Origin: an uncultured Saprospiraceae bacterium
GTDB taxonomy: Bacteria > Bacteroidota > Bacteroidia > Chitinophagales > Saprospiraceae
Reading direction: 5' to 3'
Length of the DNA stretch: 64,000 nucleotides
Assembly (NCBI GenBank): GCA_938015595.1
Contig: CALLPI010000004.1
Location: forward strand, 186,001-250,000
The number at the start of each line of letters is the position of its first letter. Position 1 is the first letter of the stretch. Positions 35,756 through 45,604 of this stretch are shown here, piece by piece. Both the position numbers and the translations under genes were made by a program. A model generated the notes under the pieces. The model saw nothing but the letters and a program-made list of their open reading frames with translations, was not told where the DNA came from and made no database searches.

Positions 35756-38092
35756 TCAGAAAACGTACGTCATAGTAAGGCTGGGCAATATCGGGAGCTG
35801 GTTGACCCGGCTATTGGTGACCCGATCCACGAAAAACACATTTGCCCGATTGTAGGCGTTGGTCACGCTTAGGGTTGTTTCCAGGCGGCTGCGATGGGAT
35901 AACAAAAAGGTGCGCTTAGTCGAGAGGTCGAGGCGGTGATAGTAGGATAGGCGGCCATCATTGCGGCGATCGGAGAGTATCGTGCCTACGCCAAAGTTGC
36001 CGGTGAGCACGTCGGTGAGGAGTAAGTCCTGAAAGTTGACATTCTGATAAAAACCCTGGGTACGAGTGAAGGGAAAGCCAGAGCCGAGGTTCCACCTTAC
36101 GCTGGCCTCCCACTGGCGTTTTGGGCCAAAGGCGTAGTTGGCCAGCAAGTTGATATTGTGGCGGCGGTCAAACACAGTGAAGTATTGCTGCTTCCCGTCG
36201 TCTCTGTCCACATAGGCCAGCGAGTAGGTGGCCCATAAGTAGAGATTTTTGGCCTCGTGGCGCAACGAGAAGTCAATGCCGTAGGCGCGGCCAGTTTCAG
36301 TTTCAAAGTCGGGGTCGGCGCTGGAGAGCTTATTGCGGTTGATGCTGATGAGTTGGGTAAAGCCTTTGTAGTAAGGCTCCACATTGAGTTCAGTGTTTTT
36401 GCCAAAATCAATTTCAAAGCCGGCAATGGCATGGACGGCCTTTTGGATGCGGTCGTCGGCAGGTTCTCGCGAGCCAGGCTTGAACAGGCTGCGCTCCGGC
36501 CCGGCCAGGAAACCTACAAAGAGGTTGACTACATCCAGCTCGTTGACGGTGCTAATGAGGTTTTGGGAGTACAACCCGCCAGCAAACTTGAAGCGAAATT
36601 TCTCGCTCAGGTTCATCTTTACACCCAGGCGAGGCTCCATCTGCAGTTCGGGCTGAGAGGCAAAATACTGCATGCGGATACCTGGCTCGAAGATGAGATT
36701 GCCGAGTTGTTGCTTGAGCTTGAAGTAGGCGGCAATTTCGGTGTTGAAGTCCTTTTGCTCAAAGTTGATGTCCAAGGCATTGCGGAAGCGGAAGTCAGTA
36801 TTGAAGCCAGTAAACTCAAAGCCGTAATTGATCTGCCCACCGGGATGGAAAGTGGTAAAATTCATAATGGCCGAAAACGTGTTGATGGCGCTAGAGCGTG
36901 GTCGTCCGTCGGTTTCTTTGAGAGAGATGAGATAATTGCTGCCGGCAGCAATGCCTTCAATGAGGATATTAGAGTTCTGGGGGATGAGGGTGAAGTTGGC
37001 GCCGCCGCCAATGTTGGTCCATCCCAGATCAGCAATGCGAGCCAGATTGAAGCGATCGGTAAAGTTGAAGCCAAACAAGTTGAGCTTGCCGCCATTGTCG
37101 CCGATAAAGGAGAGTTTGGCGTACAGGTCAGTGAAACTGAAGGGCAGTCCGGCATTGCGCAGGCGGCTCAGGCTGGTATCGCCCGAGGCAAAGGAGAAGA
37201 AGCTGGTATCGGTGGCGTAGCGGTAGAGCACCTTGGAGGTTTGATTCAGGTAGGAGTGCTTGCCGGTGAGGAGGAAAGAAGTGCTGCCGCCGGAGCCGTC
37301 GTCGCGCAGTTTTTTGATGGGGCCTTCGAAGAGCACCTTCGACTGAAAAGGACTGGCCGACACCTGGCCACTGAATTGCTTGCGATTGCCCTCACGGGTT
37401 TTGATGTCCACAATAGCAGAGATGCGGCCACCGTGTTCGGCATTGAAGCCGCCGGTGAGTACATCCACGCTGCGGATGGTTTCGGTTTCAAACACCGAGA
37501 AAAATCCGATGGAGTGAAAGGGGTTGTAAATGGTCATACCGTCCAGCAAGATGCGGTTTTGCACGGGTGCACCGCCGCGGACGTAGAGCTGACCGCCCTG
37601 GTCGCCGGTGGAGATGATACCCGGTAGTACGGTGAGGTACTGGGCAATGTCGGGTTCGCCGCCGGTGGAGGGCAGAGAGCGGATTTGCCTGGTGGTGATG
37701 GTGAGCTTAGAGATCTGTACGTCGGCACGGGCTTGCTCCTTGCGGGCGGAGAGGTCCACTCCAGACAGTTCTACGGCGGCGGCTTTGAGGTAAATGTTTT
37801 TGAATACTATGCTGCCGGCTTTAACGCTCACTTCCACGGTGGTGCTGTCGTAGCCCAGGTAAGTGACCACCAGGGTATAGTTGCCGGGGGGCACGTTGGC
37901 AATGGCAAAGAAACCCTGCTCGTTGGTGTTGTCGCCCAGAGTAGTAGCCTGCAGGCGTACCGAGGCGTATATGATGGGGTCGCCAGTGTCTTTATCGTAC
38001 ACATTGCCACGTACAATGCCGTTTTGGGCCTGGAGCAACGCTGCAAATAAGAGGAAGCCAACCAGCGGAAAGTTTTTCAAAGTCATGCGCAT
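35756..38092 (-). CDS. TonB-dependent receptor with carboxypeptidase-like regulatory N-domain
   Basis: The roughly 778-residue outer-membrane protein has a signal peptide (cleavage near LLQA/QNG), a CarboxypepD_reg-like beta-sandwich (about residues 24-105, GNVYDKDTGDPIIYASVRL), and a plug (about 110-240, with SLPSTGGEPDIAQYLTVLPG and GGQLYVRGGAPVQNRILLDG). The 22-strand barrel that follows ends with the C-terminal Phe (LTMTYVF). It imports a ligand in a TonB-dependent way. There is no SusD-like gene next to it, so an iron or cofactor ligand is as possible as a glycan. The ATG at 38092 follows a -7 promoter at 38120; the ATG at 38086 is an alternative. Confidence 0.9.
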   Translation of the reverse strand: MRMTLKNFPLVGFLLFAALLQAQNGIVRGNVYDKDTGDPIIYASVRLQATTLGDNTNEQGFFAIANVPPGNYTLVVTYLGYDSTTVEVSVKAGSIVFKNIYLKAAAVELSGVDLSARKEQARADVQISKLTITTRQIRSLPSTGGEPDIAQYLTVLPGIISTGDQGGQLYVRGGAPVQNRILLDGMTIYNPFHSIGFFSVFETETIRSVDVLTGGFNAEHGGRISAIVDIKTREGNRKQFSGQVSASPFQSKVLFEGPIKKLRDDGSGGSTSFLLTGKHSYLNQTSKVLYRYATDTSFFSFASGDTSLSRLRNAGLPFSFTDLYAKLSFIGDNGGKLNLFGFNFTDRFNLARIADLGWTNIGGGANFTLIPQNSNILIEGIAAGSNYLISLKETDGRPRSSAINTFSAIMNFTTFHPGGQINYGFEFTGFNTDFRFRNALDINFEQKDFNTEIAAYFKLKQQLGNLIFEPGIRMQYFASQPELQMEPRLGVKMNLSEKFRFKFAGGLYSQNLISTVNELDVVNLFVGFLAGPERSLFKPGSREPADDRIQKAVHAIAGFEIDFGKNTELNVEPYYKGFTQLISINRNKLSSADPDFETETGRAYGIDFSLRHEAKNLYLWATYSLAYVDRDDGKQQYFTVFDRRHNINLLANYAFGPKRQWEASVRWNLGSGFPFTRTQGFYQNVNFQDLLLTDVLTGNFGVGTILSDRRNDGRLSYYHRLDLSTKRTFLLSHRSRLETTLSVTNAYNRANVFFVDRVTNSRVNQLPILPSLTMTYVF

Positions 38093-38119
38093 GATGCTTA
38101 GCTTAACGGTAAAACTGCG

Positions 38120-38127
38120 CAAAGATA
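38120..38127 (-). promoter_or_regulatory. -7 promoter element of the TonB receptor gene
   Basis: On the minus strand TATCTTTG matches TAnnTTTG, 27 bases before the ATG at 38092. Confidence 0.6.
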
Positions 38128-38265
38128 CGCCGATACGCTATCGAAAAGCTAAAGGCTTTGTCTTTTGAAGGACATAACTTATGCCCAGAGTACAGCACAA
38201 GGGCTAAAGCCGAATTGTTTTGAGTGTTTTTCTCAAAGACCAGGGTGCATTTTGCGCAGAAGTCT

Positions 38266-38273
38266 TACTTTTG
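38266..38273 (+). promoter_or_regulatory. -7 promoter element of the small lipoprotein-glgA-glgC unit
   Basis: TACTTTTG matches TAnnTTTG, 28 bases before the lipoprotein ATG. No other match is seen before glgA or glgC, so it may drive all three genes. Confidence 0.55.
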
Positions 38274-38301
38274 AAGCAAAACTTACACAACTGTACCAAT
38301 C

Positions 38302-38661
38302 ATGCAAAAAACCTGGATTATTGTAGCGATGTGCACCCTGGCGGCAGTTGCTTGCAAACGGGATGGTGCGTCGGGGCAGACTTCGCCCATCAAACAAATG
38401 GCCAAAGACGTTTGCGCCTGCGTCACGCCTGTGATTGAAATCAGCGAGAAAGCGCAACGCGAGTTGCCTGGCCTCAACGAACAGCAAGCCGCTCCCCTGG
38501 AAGCCGAAATCGAAAAAGTAAACGATGAGGCATCCAAATGTTTTGGTGAACTGGAAAAAAAATATGGCAGCCTGGAGGGTTTTCAATACGACATTATGGA
38601 AACGCTGAAAAAGGACTGCCCCAAGGTGTATGCCTTGCTCTCCGGCCAATCCACGGAATAG
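38302..38661 (+). CDS. Small hypothetical lipoprotein
   Basis: The 119-residue product begins with a lipoprotein signal (MQKTWIIVAMCTLAAVAC, lipidated Cys18). The mature part is predicted to be mostly helical and contains four Cys residues (CAC, CF and DCP contexts), which may form disulfides. I recognise no family. It is 38 bases ahead of glgA and has its own -7 promoter, but a role in glycogen metabolism is not implied by its sequence. Confidence 0.75.
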   Translation: MQKTWIIVAMCTLAAVACKRDGASGQTSPIKQMAKDVCACVTPVIEISEKAQRELPGLNEQQAAPLEAEIEKVNDEASKCFGELEKKYGSLEGFQYDIMETLKKDCPKVYALLSGQSTE

Positions 38662-38699
38662 GCTTTGGCAACGATCTTCAAGCCTAAAACTAATCTGTC

Positions 38700-40139
38700 A
38701 TGAAAGTACTGCACATCAGCGCCGAATGCTACCCTGCCGCCAAAGCTGGTGGCCTGGGCGATGTGGTGGGTGCCCTGCCCAAGTACCTCAATCAAGCTGG
38801 CGTATCGACAGCAGTAGTCATACCCAAATACCGCCTCAATTGGCTCAACAACCAGCGCTTTGAACCAGTTTACCAGGGCGTAGTGCGCATACATCACGGC
38901 CATGTACCTTTTCAGATTCAGCGTCAGGTGGGCGATTCACTGGGCTTTCCGCTGTTTGTGGCCGAAATCCCCGGCAAGTTTGACCGCCCCGGCATCTACA
39001 ACGACCCGGGCGGCTGGGGCTACGGCGACGAAGTAGAGCGCTACCTGTCTTTTCAGCAAGCCGTGCTACAATGGCTGATCAACGCCTCAGGTCGCCCCGA
39101 CATACTACATTGCCACGACCATCACACCGGCCTTATCCCGTTCATGGTCAAGCACTGCCCCGAGTATCGCTCGCTGAGCCACATTCCTACGGTGTTTACC
39201 ATTCACAACGGCATGTACCACGGGGCGTTTAGCTGGGAGAAGTTTTACCTGCTGCCCTTCTTCGATGCCGATGCGCGTGGTCTGCTGGACTGGGCCGACA
39301 CCATCAACCCGCTGGCCGCTGCCGTCAAATGCGCCTGGCGCGTCACCACTGTGTCACCCAGCTACTTGGAGGAGCTGCGCTACCATTCCAACGGCATGGA
39401 GTGGCTCTTCTGGCATGAGCAGCACAAGTGCGTGGGCATTCTCAACGGTATAGATGCTGCCGTATGGGACCCCCGCCATGACGCCTACATAGCTTCGCCC
39501 CTGCGTGGTGAGGATATAGATGCCTTCAAAGGCGAGAACAAGGAAGCCCTCCAGCGCTCCTTTAATTTTGACAGACAACCGCCGCTCATCAGCTTCATCG
39601 GTCGCTTGGTCATGGAAAAAGGCGCCGACCTCCTGCCCGACCTCATCCGCAAGGCCATGTACAGTGGCATGCGGGCTACATTTCTCATCCTGGGCACTGG
39701 TGAGGGCCGCATTGAGCACGCCCTGGACCGCCTGCGCAATGAGTTCAGGGGCCGCGTGGATGCCCGCTTGGAGTACAACGAGGGGCTGGCTCACCAAATG
39801 TATGCTGGCTCCGACTTCTTGCTCATGCCCTCGCGCGTAGAACCCTGCGGCCTCAACCAGATGTATGCCATGCGCTATGGTACGCTGCCCATCGTACGCA
39901 AAGTGGGCGGCCTCAAAGATTCTGTACCCGACATCGGCGAACCCGATGGCCGCGGTCGAGGTATACAGTTTACGCACTTTGATGTAGAAGATGCTTTCTG
40001 GGCGCTGTATCGTGGGTTGGAGTTTTGCTTCTACCACCTGAAGGATTTCCACAAAGTACGCCGCCGCAATATGGATATTGATTTTTCGTGGGAGCGTGCC
40101 GCAGGGCATTACATTGATATTTACCGGCAATTCGCTTGA
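38700..40139 (+). CDS. glgA: Glycogen synthase
   Basis: This 479-residue GT5 enzyme transfers glucose from ADP-glucose to the growing alpha-1,4-glucan. The N-terminal KAGGLGDVVGALPKYL (residues 15-30) binds ADP-glucose. The C-terminal domain has FIGRLVMEKGADLLPDLI and the EPCGLNQMYAMRYGTLPIVRK signature. The length is normal for GlgA. It is followed after 41 bases by glgC, which makes its substrate. Confidence 0.95.
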   Translation: MKVLHISAECYPAAKAGGLGDVVGALPKYLNQAGVSTAVVIPKYRLNWLNNQRFEPVYQGVVRIHHGHVPFQIQRQVGDSLGFPLFVAEIPGKFDRPGIYNDPGGWGYGDEVERYLSFQQAVLQWLINASGRPDILHCHDHHTGLIPFMVKHCPEYRSLSHIPTVFTIHNGMYHGAFSWEKFYLLPFFDADARGLLDWADTINPLAAAVKCAWRVTTVSPSYLEELRYHSNGMEWLFWHEQHKCVGILNGIDAAVWDPRHDAYIASPLRGEDIDAFKGENKEALQRSFNFDRQPPLISFIGRLVMEKGADLLPDLIRKAMYSGMRATFLILGTGEGRIEHALDRLRNEFRGRVDARLEYNEGLAHQMYAGSDFLLMPSRVEPCGLNQMYAMRYGTLPIVRKVGGLKDSVPDIGEPDGRGRGIQFTHFDVEDAFWALYRGLEFCFYHLKDFHKVRRRNMDIDFSWERAAGHYIDIYRQFA

Positions 40140-40180
40140 TAGAGAGACTTCTGCTACCGATACTGCAAAACCGAATACCT

Positions 40181-41452
40181 ATGATAAAAATAATATGCTT
40201 GATTCTTGGTGGTGGAGCTGGCACCCGCTTGTATCCGCTCACTAGCCAGCGCTCCAAGCCAGCAGTACCCATCGGAGGGAAATACCGGCTCATTGACATC
40301 CCCATTTCCAACTGCCTCAACTCCGGCGTGCGCCGCATGTTTGTAGTTACCCAGTACAATTCGGCCTCCCTCAACCAGCACATCAAGAATACATACAACT
40401 TTGATATGTTCAGCCGAGGGTTTGTGGACATACTGGCCGCCGAACAAACACCCACCAGCGACCAGTGGTTTCAAGGTACTGCCGACGCTGTGCGCCAGAG
40501 CATGCACCACCTCGTCAATCACGACTTCGACTATGTGCTCATCCTGTCTGGGGACCAACTCTACCAAATGGATCTGGAGGCTTTCGCCAAGTATCATGTC
40601 AATAAGCAAGCGGATCTCACTATCGCTACCATTCCCGTGGTAGCGCGCGATGCTCCGGGCTTTGGTATTATGAAAGTGAATGAAGATGGGTTGATCGAGC
40701 GTTTCATCGAAAAGCCCAAGCCAGATGCCCTGCCGGAGTGGGAATCGGCAGTGCCTGATTCCTACCGCGAGGCTGGCAAGGTTTACTTGGCTTCCATGGG
40801 TATTTACATTTTCAGTAAACAAGTGTTACAGCAGCTTTTTGACGAAAATCCCAGCGCTGTGGATTTCGGCAAGGAAATTATACCTTACGCCATCAATAGC
40901 GGTCGTCGGGTGGCCAGTTTCTCCTTCAACGGATACTGGACAGACATAGGTACCATACGCTCATTCTTTGAGGCCAACATCGCCCTGACAGACCCCATTC
41001 CGCAGTTCAACCTCTTTGACAATCAAACGCTGGTATATACCCGCCCACGCTTGCTGCCACCTTCTAAGATTTTCGGCACTTGGTTTAACCAAGCGGTGCT
41101 GGCCGAAGGCTCCATTGTGCACGCCAAAAAGATTGAGCGCTCTATCATAGGTATTCGCTCCAGAATTGGGGAGAACACAGAGATTGCCCAAACCGTTGTG
41201 ATGGGTAACGATTACTTTGAAACTATCGAAGAGATGATGAAAGAGGATGTACCCATGGGCATTGGGCGCAATTGCTATGTTGAAAATGCCATCATAGACA
41301 AAAATGTGCGCATTGGGAATGATGTGTACATCAGAGGTAGCATCTCGCTCAAAGACATAGATACACCTACCTACTGCATCCGCGACGGCATTGTGGTGGT
41401 CAAGAAGGGGGGCTTCATCCCTGACGGTGCACGCATCGGGTTGGGGGCATAA
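40181..41452 (+). CDS. glgC: Glucose-1-phosphate adenylyltransferase
   Basis: The 423-residue enzyme makes ADP-glucose from ATP and glucose 1-phosphate, the regulated step of glycogen synthesis. It shows LILGGGAGTRLYPLTSQRSKP (nucleotide site), LSGDQLYQMD, GFGIMKVNEDG, FIEKPK and a C-terminal left-handed beta-helix. The ATG at 40181 (MIKIICLILGG) is preferred; the frame opening at 40136 would start on a TTG overlapping the glgA stop. The gene converges with the cyclase gene, with seven bases between stops. Confidence 0.95.
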   Translation: MIKIICLILGGGAGTRLYPLTSQRSKPAVPIGGKYRLIDIPISNCLNSGVRRMFVVTQYNSASLNQHIKNTYNFDMFSRGFVDILAAEQTPTSDQWFQGTADAVRQSMHHLVNHDFDYVLILSGDQLYQMDLEAFAKYHVNKQADLTIATIPVVARDAPGFGIMKVNEDGLIERFIEKPKPDALPEWESAVPDSYREAGKVYLASMGIYIFSKQVLQQLFDENPSAVDFGKEIIPYAINSGRRVASFSFNGYWTDIGTIRSFFEANIALTDPIPQFNLFDNQTLVYTRPRLLPPSKIFGTWFNQAVLAEGSIVHAKKIERSIIGIRSRIGENTEIAQTVVMGNDYFETIEEMMKEDVPMGIGRNCYVENAIIDKNVRIGNDVYIRGSISLKDIDTPTYCIRDGIVVVKKGGFIPDGARIGLGA

Positions 41453-41459
41453 GAGGTGA

Positions 41460-43310
41460 TCAGTGAAGTTGGGCTTGCAAGGCCTTGAAGCGCGCATCTT
41501 GGCGCAGATTATCCAGATTGCTGTCATTTTCAAACCACTCCCGCAGGCTCAGTCCCAAGGCAACAGCTTGTTCCAGGCAGTGGAAGGCTTCGTCTGACAT
41601 GCCCAGTTGGGCATACACACAAGCGGCATTGTACTGTACAATAGCATCGTTGGCCTCCAGTACTAGGGCGCGTTGCAGCCACTGCATGGCTTTATCTACT
41701 TCGCCGAGGCCGGCCCAGCCGTTGGCGCCGAGGTAGAGCGCCCGTATGTCAGCGGGGTTCATGTGCAGTGCTCTTTCGGCATTCTCCAAACCTCGCTGGC
41801 GAGCTTCACGGGCTTTTTCGGCCAGTCCTAGTCCAGCATATACCTGGCCAGCCAGCAGTGCCGACTGATAGTCTTCCGGTACTAAGCGATTTGCGCGTTC
41901 AAACATGCGAGCAGCTTTGTCCAGTTTGCCCATCGTAAAAGATACTCTGCCATACCAATACCAGGCTTCGTAAAGCCGGGGGTCGAGTTCGGTAGCCCGG
42001 TCAAAAGAGGCTTCTGCCGCGGCATAGTATTTGTCTAGCGATAGCGCAATGCCCCTGGACACGTGAGCCTTGGCCATCAGCGGGTCTATTTCCAGCGCCC
42101 GCAAGCTAATGCGGTGTGCGGCATTGAGGTGCTTGGGGCTGCTCTCCACGTACAGGTAGAGGTAGGAGTAGCAATCGGCTAAGCCGCAATATGCCAAGGC
42201 ATAGCTGTCGTCTTCTTCAATAGCTTTACTAAACATCTGTCGGGCAAACTCCACGCCCTGGCGGCTAAACTGCGCATAGAAACGCCGCCCGCGTAGGTAG
42301 TACTCGTAGGCCGTCACATTGCTGGTTTGTATGCTGCTGATACCGCGCACCTGCCGCGATACCAGCTTGGCGCGCAAGGCGGATGCGATGCTTTCGGCTA
42401 TTTCATCTTGTACAGCAAATACATCTGACACCTGCTTGTCGTATCGGCCCGACCACAGGTTGAGACCAGACTCCACCTCCACCAACTCGGCAGTAATGCG
42501 TAGTTTGTAGCCTGAAACACGTAAGGCACCAGTGAGCAGAGCGCCTGCATGCAACTGTCGGCCAATCTCCTGGATGTCCATATCCTCCCTGTTTTTGAGT
42601 GCAAAAACCGAAGCACGCGACACCACCTGCAATCCCTGTATTTTGCCGAGGGCTACAATGATTTCCTCGGCCATGCCATCGCAGAAGTTGTCCCATTTGG
42701 CTTCGCCTCCCAGGTTGCGAAAGGGCAGCACTGCAATGGTATGCGTTTGCAGGCTGGTGCGCGGTGGCGGAAAATCGGACGGCAGGCCGGAGATGCTCAA
42801 CTGGTAGAGCGGTTCTGGGTTGTCGAAGTCTTTGAGCACGTATTCACCCAATTTAAGGAGCCGAGCGCCTTCGGGTAGTTTGGTGCCGGTAGCCTTGGCC
42901 GCCGCCTCCGAAAGTAGTACCTGCCCTCCATGGGCTGCGCTGCATACCCGCGAGGCGCGGTGTACTTCAAGGCCAATGTATCCGCCCCTGGGCGAGGGTA
43001 CAGCCTCTCCAGTATGTATGCCAATGCGTACCTTATACGCCACTTCCTTGTTAATGCTCTCCACCAGGAAAGCACGCTGCACGGCTATGGCCACATGTAC
43101 GGCATCTGAAGGTGAATCGAACACGGCAAAGAAGCCATCGCCAGCCGTATCCACTTCCTTGCCTCGGTAGTGGCCCACTGCCGAGCGTATGATAGTGCGA
43201 TAGCGTTCCAGTGCCGCTGCATAAGCGCTGCCCATGCGCTGGGCAATCCGCGTGGAGCCTTCTATATCGGTGAAGAAAAAAGTTTTCTTTTCCTTGGGAA
43301 GTTCGTGCAT
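41460..43310 (-). CDS. Class III adenylate/guanylate cyclase with TolB-like and TPR regions
   Basis: The 616-residue cytoplasmic protein (no signal or membrane helix) has three parts. Residues 10-175 form a class III nucleotidyl cyclase with both metal Asp motifs (FTDIEGSTR and DTAGDGFFAVF) and the transition-state Arg region (LEVHRASRVCSA). Residues about 200-330 resemble the TolB/FlgO-like segment often fused to such cyclases (TIAVLPFRNLGG...DGMAEEII). Residues 340-610 are TPR repeats. It may make cAMP or cGMP, or sense a partner through the TPRs. Substrate choice is not decided by the sequence I can see. Confidence 0.87.
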   Translation of the reverse strand: MHELPKEKKTFFFTDIEGSTRIAQRMGSAYAAALERYRTIIRSAVGHYRGKEVDTAGDGFFAVFDSPSDAVHVAIAVQRAFLVESINKEVAYKVRIGIHTGEAVPSPRGGYIGLEVHRASRVCSAAHGGQVLLSEAAAKATGTKLPEGARLLKLGEYVLKDFDNPEPLYQLSISGLPSDFPPPRTSLQTHTIAVLPFRNLGGEAKWDNFCDGMAEEIIVALGKIQGLQVVSRASVFALKNREDMDIQEIGRQLHAGALLTGALRVSGYKLRITAELVEVESGLNLWSGRYDKQVSDVFAVQDEIAESIASALRAKLVSRQVRGISSIQTSNVTAYEYYLRGRRFYAQFSRQGVEFARQMFSKAIEEDDSYALAYCGLADCYSYLYLYVESSPKHLNAAHRISLRALEIDPLMAKAHVSRGIALSLDKYYAAAEASFDRATELDPRLYEAWYWYGRVSFTMGKLDKAARMFERANRLVPEDYQSALLAGQVYAGLGLAEKAREARQRGLENAERALHMNPADIRALYLGANGWAGLGEVDKAMQWLQRALVLEANDAIVQYNAACVYAQLGMSDEAFHCLEQAVALGLSLREWFENDSNLDNLRQDARFKALQAQLH

Positions 43311-43424
43311 GCTACGAAGTGCAGTATAGGTTGGGCAGGCTGCAGTCGCTCAGTGATGGGTGTCAGCCTGCGCGCTTTGCCTGGTTTGCGGGCAATTGAG
43401 CTGCGCAGCCAAGATATAGCTCGA

Positions 43425-43432
43425 CAAAGGTA
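43425..43432 (-). promoter_or_regulatory. -7 promoter element of the cyclase gene
   Basis: On the minus strand TACCTTTG matches TAnnTTTG. It is 114 bases before the ATG at 43310, leaving an untranslated leader of just over 100 bases. Confidence 0.5.
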
Positions 43433-43575
43433 AAGCCCTTTTGTGGCTTTAGGTAAAGCGTTGCCGAAATTTGTGCAAGGCCTTTGCCTTTGCAACACCA
43501 AAATATCTTATCTTGCCACATGGATGCACCATAGTAAAGGCAGGAAGAAACTCTCTAAACAAATCTGACGGACGC

Positions 43576-44421
43576 ATGAAAATCAGCACGCTATCTACCG
43601 GCTTCTTCAAACTGGACGGCGGCGCCATGTTTGGCATTGTACCCAAACGGATATGGCAAAAACTCAACCCGCCGGACGAAAACAACCTCTGTTCCTGGGC
43701 TATGCGCTGCCTGCTGGTACAGCATGGCAAGCGCAACATACTCATAGATACCGGCATGGGGTACAAGCAAGGTGATAAATTCCTGGACTTTTTTGAGCCG
43801 CACGGCAAGGATACCCTCCTGAACTCTCTTCAACAACACGGACTAACGCCCGAAGACATTACTGATGTGCTGCTCACCCACCTACACTTTGACCACGCCG
43901 GTGGGGCCGTACACTGGACGGACGACGGCCGGCCCGTACCAGCCTTCCCCAACGCTAAGTACTGGACCAACCATTTGCACTACCACTGGGCCTGCCACCC
44001 CAACGAGCGCGAGCGTGCCTCCTTCCTTCAGGATACCTTTCGTCCGCTGGAGCAAGCCGGCCAGTTGAGGTTTATCCCCGTGCACGAAGGGGGCACCACT
44101 TGGTTCAAAGGCTTCGATATTCGCTTCGTATATGGCCACACCGAGGCCATGATGCTGCCCGTCATCCGTGCCGGAGAGTATACCTGGGTGTATTGCGCCG
44201 ATCTTATTCCCTCTGCTGCGCACATCGGCCTACCCTACATCATGAGCTACGACATACGCCCGCTGGCCACCCTGCTGGAAAAGGAAAAACTCCTGGCCGA
44301 AGCCTGCGACAAACGCTACCGACTCATCTTTGAGCACGACCCTCGGGTGGAAGCCTGTACCTTAGTGCGCAACGCTCAGGGGCGCATCGTAATGGGTAAG
44401 GAGATGGAGGTTTGTGGATAG
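43576..44421 (+). CDS. MBL-fold metallo-hydrolase (lactonase-like)
   Basis: This cytoplasmic protein of 281 residues has the metallo-beta-lactamase zinc motif THLHFDHAGG, a second His in VYGHTEAMML, and Asp in CADLIP. The layout resembles the AiiA/YtnP lactonase-like group, which hydrolyse acyl-homoserine lactones or other lactones; the true substrate is unknown. I chose the ATG at 43576 (MKISTLSTGFFKLDGG) because the preceding 35 codons have no family match. The stop codon lies inside a terminator hairpin. Confidence 0.87.
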   Translation: MKISTLSTGFFKLDGGAMFGIVPKRIWQKLNPPDENNLCSWAMRCLLVQHGKRNILIDTGMGYKQGDKFLDFFEPHGKDTLLNSLQQHGLTPEDITDVLLTHLHFDHAGGAVHWTDDGRPVPAFPNAKYWTNHLHYHWACHPNERERASFLQDTFRPLEQAGQLRFIPVHEGGTTWFKGFDIRFVYGHTEAMMLPVIRAGEYTWVYCADLIPSAAHIGLPYIMSYDIRPLATLLEKEKLLAEACDKRYRLIFEHDPRVEACTLVRNAQGRIVMGKEMEVCG

Positions 44422-44440
44422 CCCGAACGGCTATCTTTTT
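44417..44440 (+). terminator. Terminator overlapping the metallo-hydrolase stop codon
   Basis: A 7-bp stem (GATAGCC, loop CGAAC, GGCTATC) is followed by five T residues. The TAG stop at 44419-44421 is part of the 5' arm. Confidence 0.85.
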
Positions 44441-45604
44441 CTGGGTTCAAATACCAGGCAGCGCACTAGCCGGGGCTCCTGGGTCATTCCCAGGCCGTAC
44501 TCTGCCAGGCTTTGCTCCAATTGCTCTGTGGAGCCTGCCTGAATAATAAAACGCAGGCCTGCATAAGCCCCGTTTCATCATTATAGCTAGCCGGCTAACA
44601 CCCATTACTATGCCTTTTAAAAGCATAATTGCCCCACTGTCGGCAAGTTATTGTCCATGCTTAGTGTGCGATATGACGTCTTGAGATACTGGCAGTTTGG
44701 AGGCATTGCATACGCACAATGCGCACACCAGTTCTACTTCAGATACCTCCCTTTGCTCGAGTGCAAAGGCATGAAGTAGCAAGTGGACCAGATGTTCCAT
44801 GGCTGCTTGTTGGATGGTTATGGCTTCTTCAGGCTTTTCGTAGAATGTCTGAAAAAGAAGGGTTTGAGTATCGTACCGTCAAGACTTTGGTATCAAAGCC
44901 CTCAGACAGGCGCATCTACTTGTCAGGAAAATCCATGAGCGTAGTCAGTATCTCTGCTAGGGTATAGTGCTGAACCTCCACGCCCTTGGGGCCGATGCTT
45001 GAGCTGCTGGTTTTGTTTTTACTGAGCCGCTCATCGCCCTTCGTTACTTCAAAGTGGTATAGCACCGTTGGTTTGGGACCCTCACACACATTTGTACAGG
45101 TTCGGCAGGCGTAGTAAATGCTAGCCCTTTCAGCTGTCCGTTGAAAAATCGTTGGATAATTTTCTCATTCAGCTCAGTAGGATACCCTATCCAGTGCACT
45201 GTGTACTGATTCCATAAGCACTGCAGCAAGAACGCCTTGAATGCTAAAACTGCGAAAGGTTTTTTCAGCCTCATCAGCGGCTGCCAGGGGCCAATGTCCA
45301 CTTTTTGCAAAGTGCGGCGGATTTTTTCGGGGGCCTCATTACTGATGGAAGGCGAAGAGTAGTGCCTTGCGGGCGGCAAATTTTTCTTACAAGGCGTTCA
45401 TACGAAGTATGGCCTTGAGGCAGGGTGCGCACCAAGGGGCTCAAAACTCCAGCACGATAAACTTCTGGTCCAGTTCGGGTGCTACGGGTGCATTGGCTAC
45501 CCATTTGGCTGTTTGAATGTTGGGTGCTTTTTGTCCAAGGCGTACTTGCCCCCAAGGCACAGCACAAATAGGCTGCATAGCAAAAGGAGGATGAACTGTT
45601 TCAT
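44431..45604 (-). pseudogene. Decayed thioredoxin-like / TIGR03435-type protein gene
   Basis: Minus-strand frames can be joined into one broken gene. The start is MKQFILLLLCSLFVLCLGG at 45604, then APVAPELDQKFIVLEF, a TGA where Trp is expected, and APWCAPCLKAI with the WCxxC motif of TlpA-like thioredoxins. Next come EAPEKIRRTLQKVDIGPW, HWIGYPTELNEKIIQRFFNGQ, PKPTVLYHFEVTKGDERLSK and GVEVQHYTLAEILTTLM. A TAG in DK*MRLSEGFDT follows, then the tail FIIQAGSTEQLEQSLAEYGLGM ending at 44433. At least two nonsense codons and several frame shifts are present. The intact family combines a thioredoxin domain with a TIGR03435 (DUF3738-like) C-terminal half. It is not functional here. Confidence 0.75.

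Noticed and set aside
36257-37627. 456-codon open frame on the plus strand inside the TonB receptor gene
   Set aside because: It is a shadow of the receptor gene; the receptor frame has plug, barrel and signal features while this one has none.
44719-44967. 82-codon plus-strand open frame
   Set aside because: It lies antisense to the recognisable thioredoxin/TIGR03435-type pseudogene and has no motif of its own.
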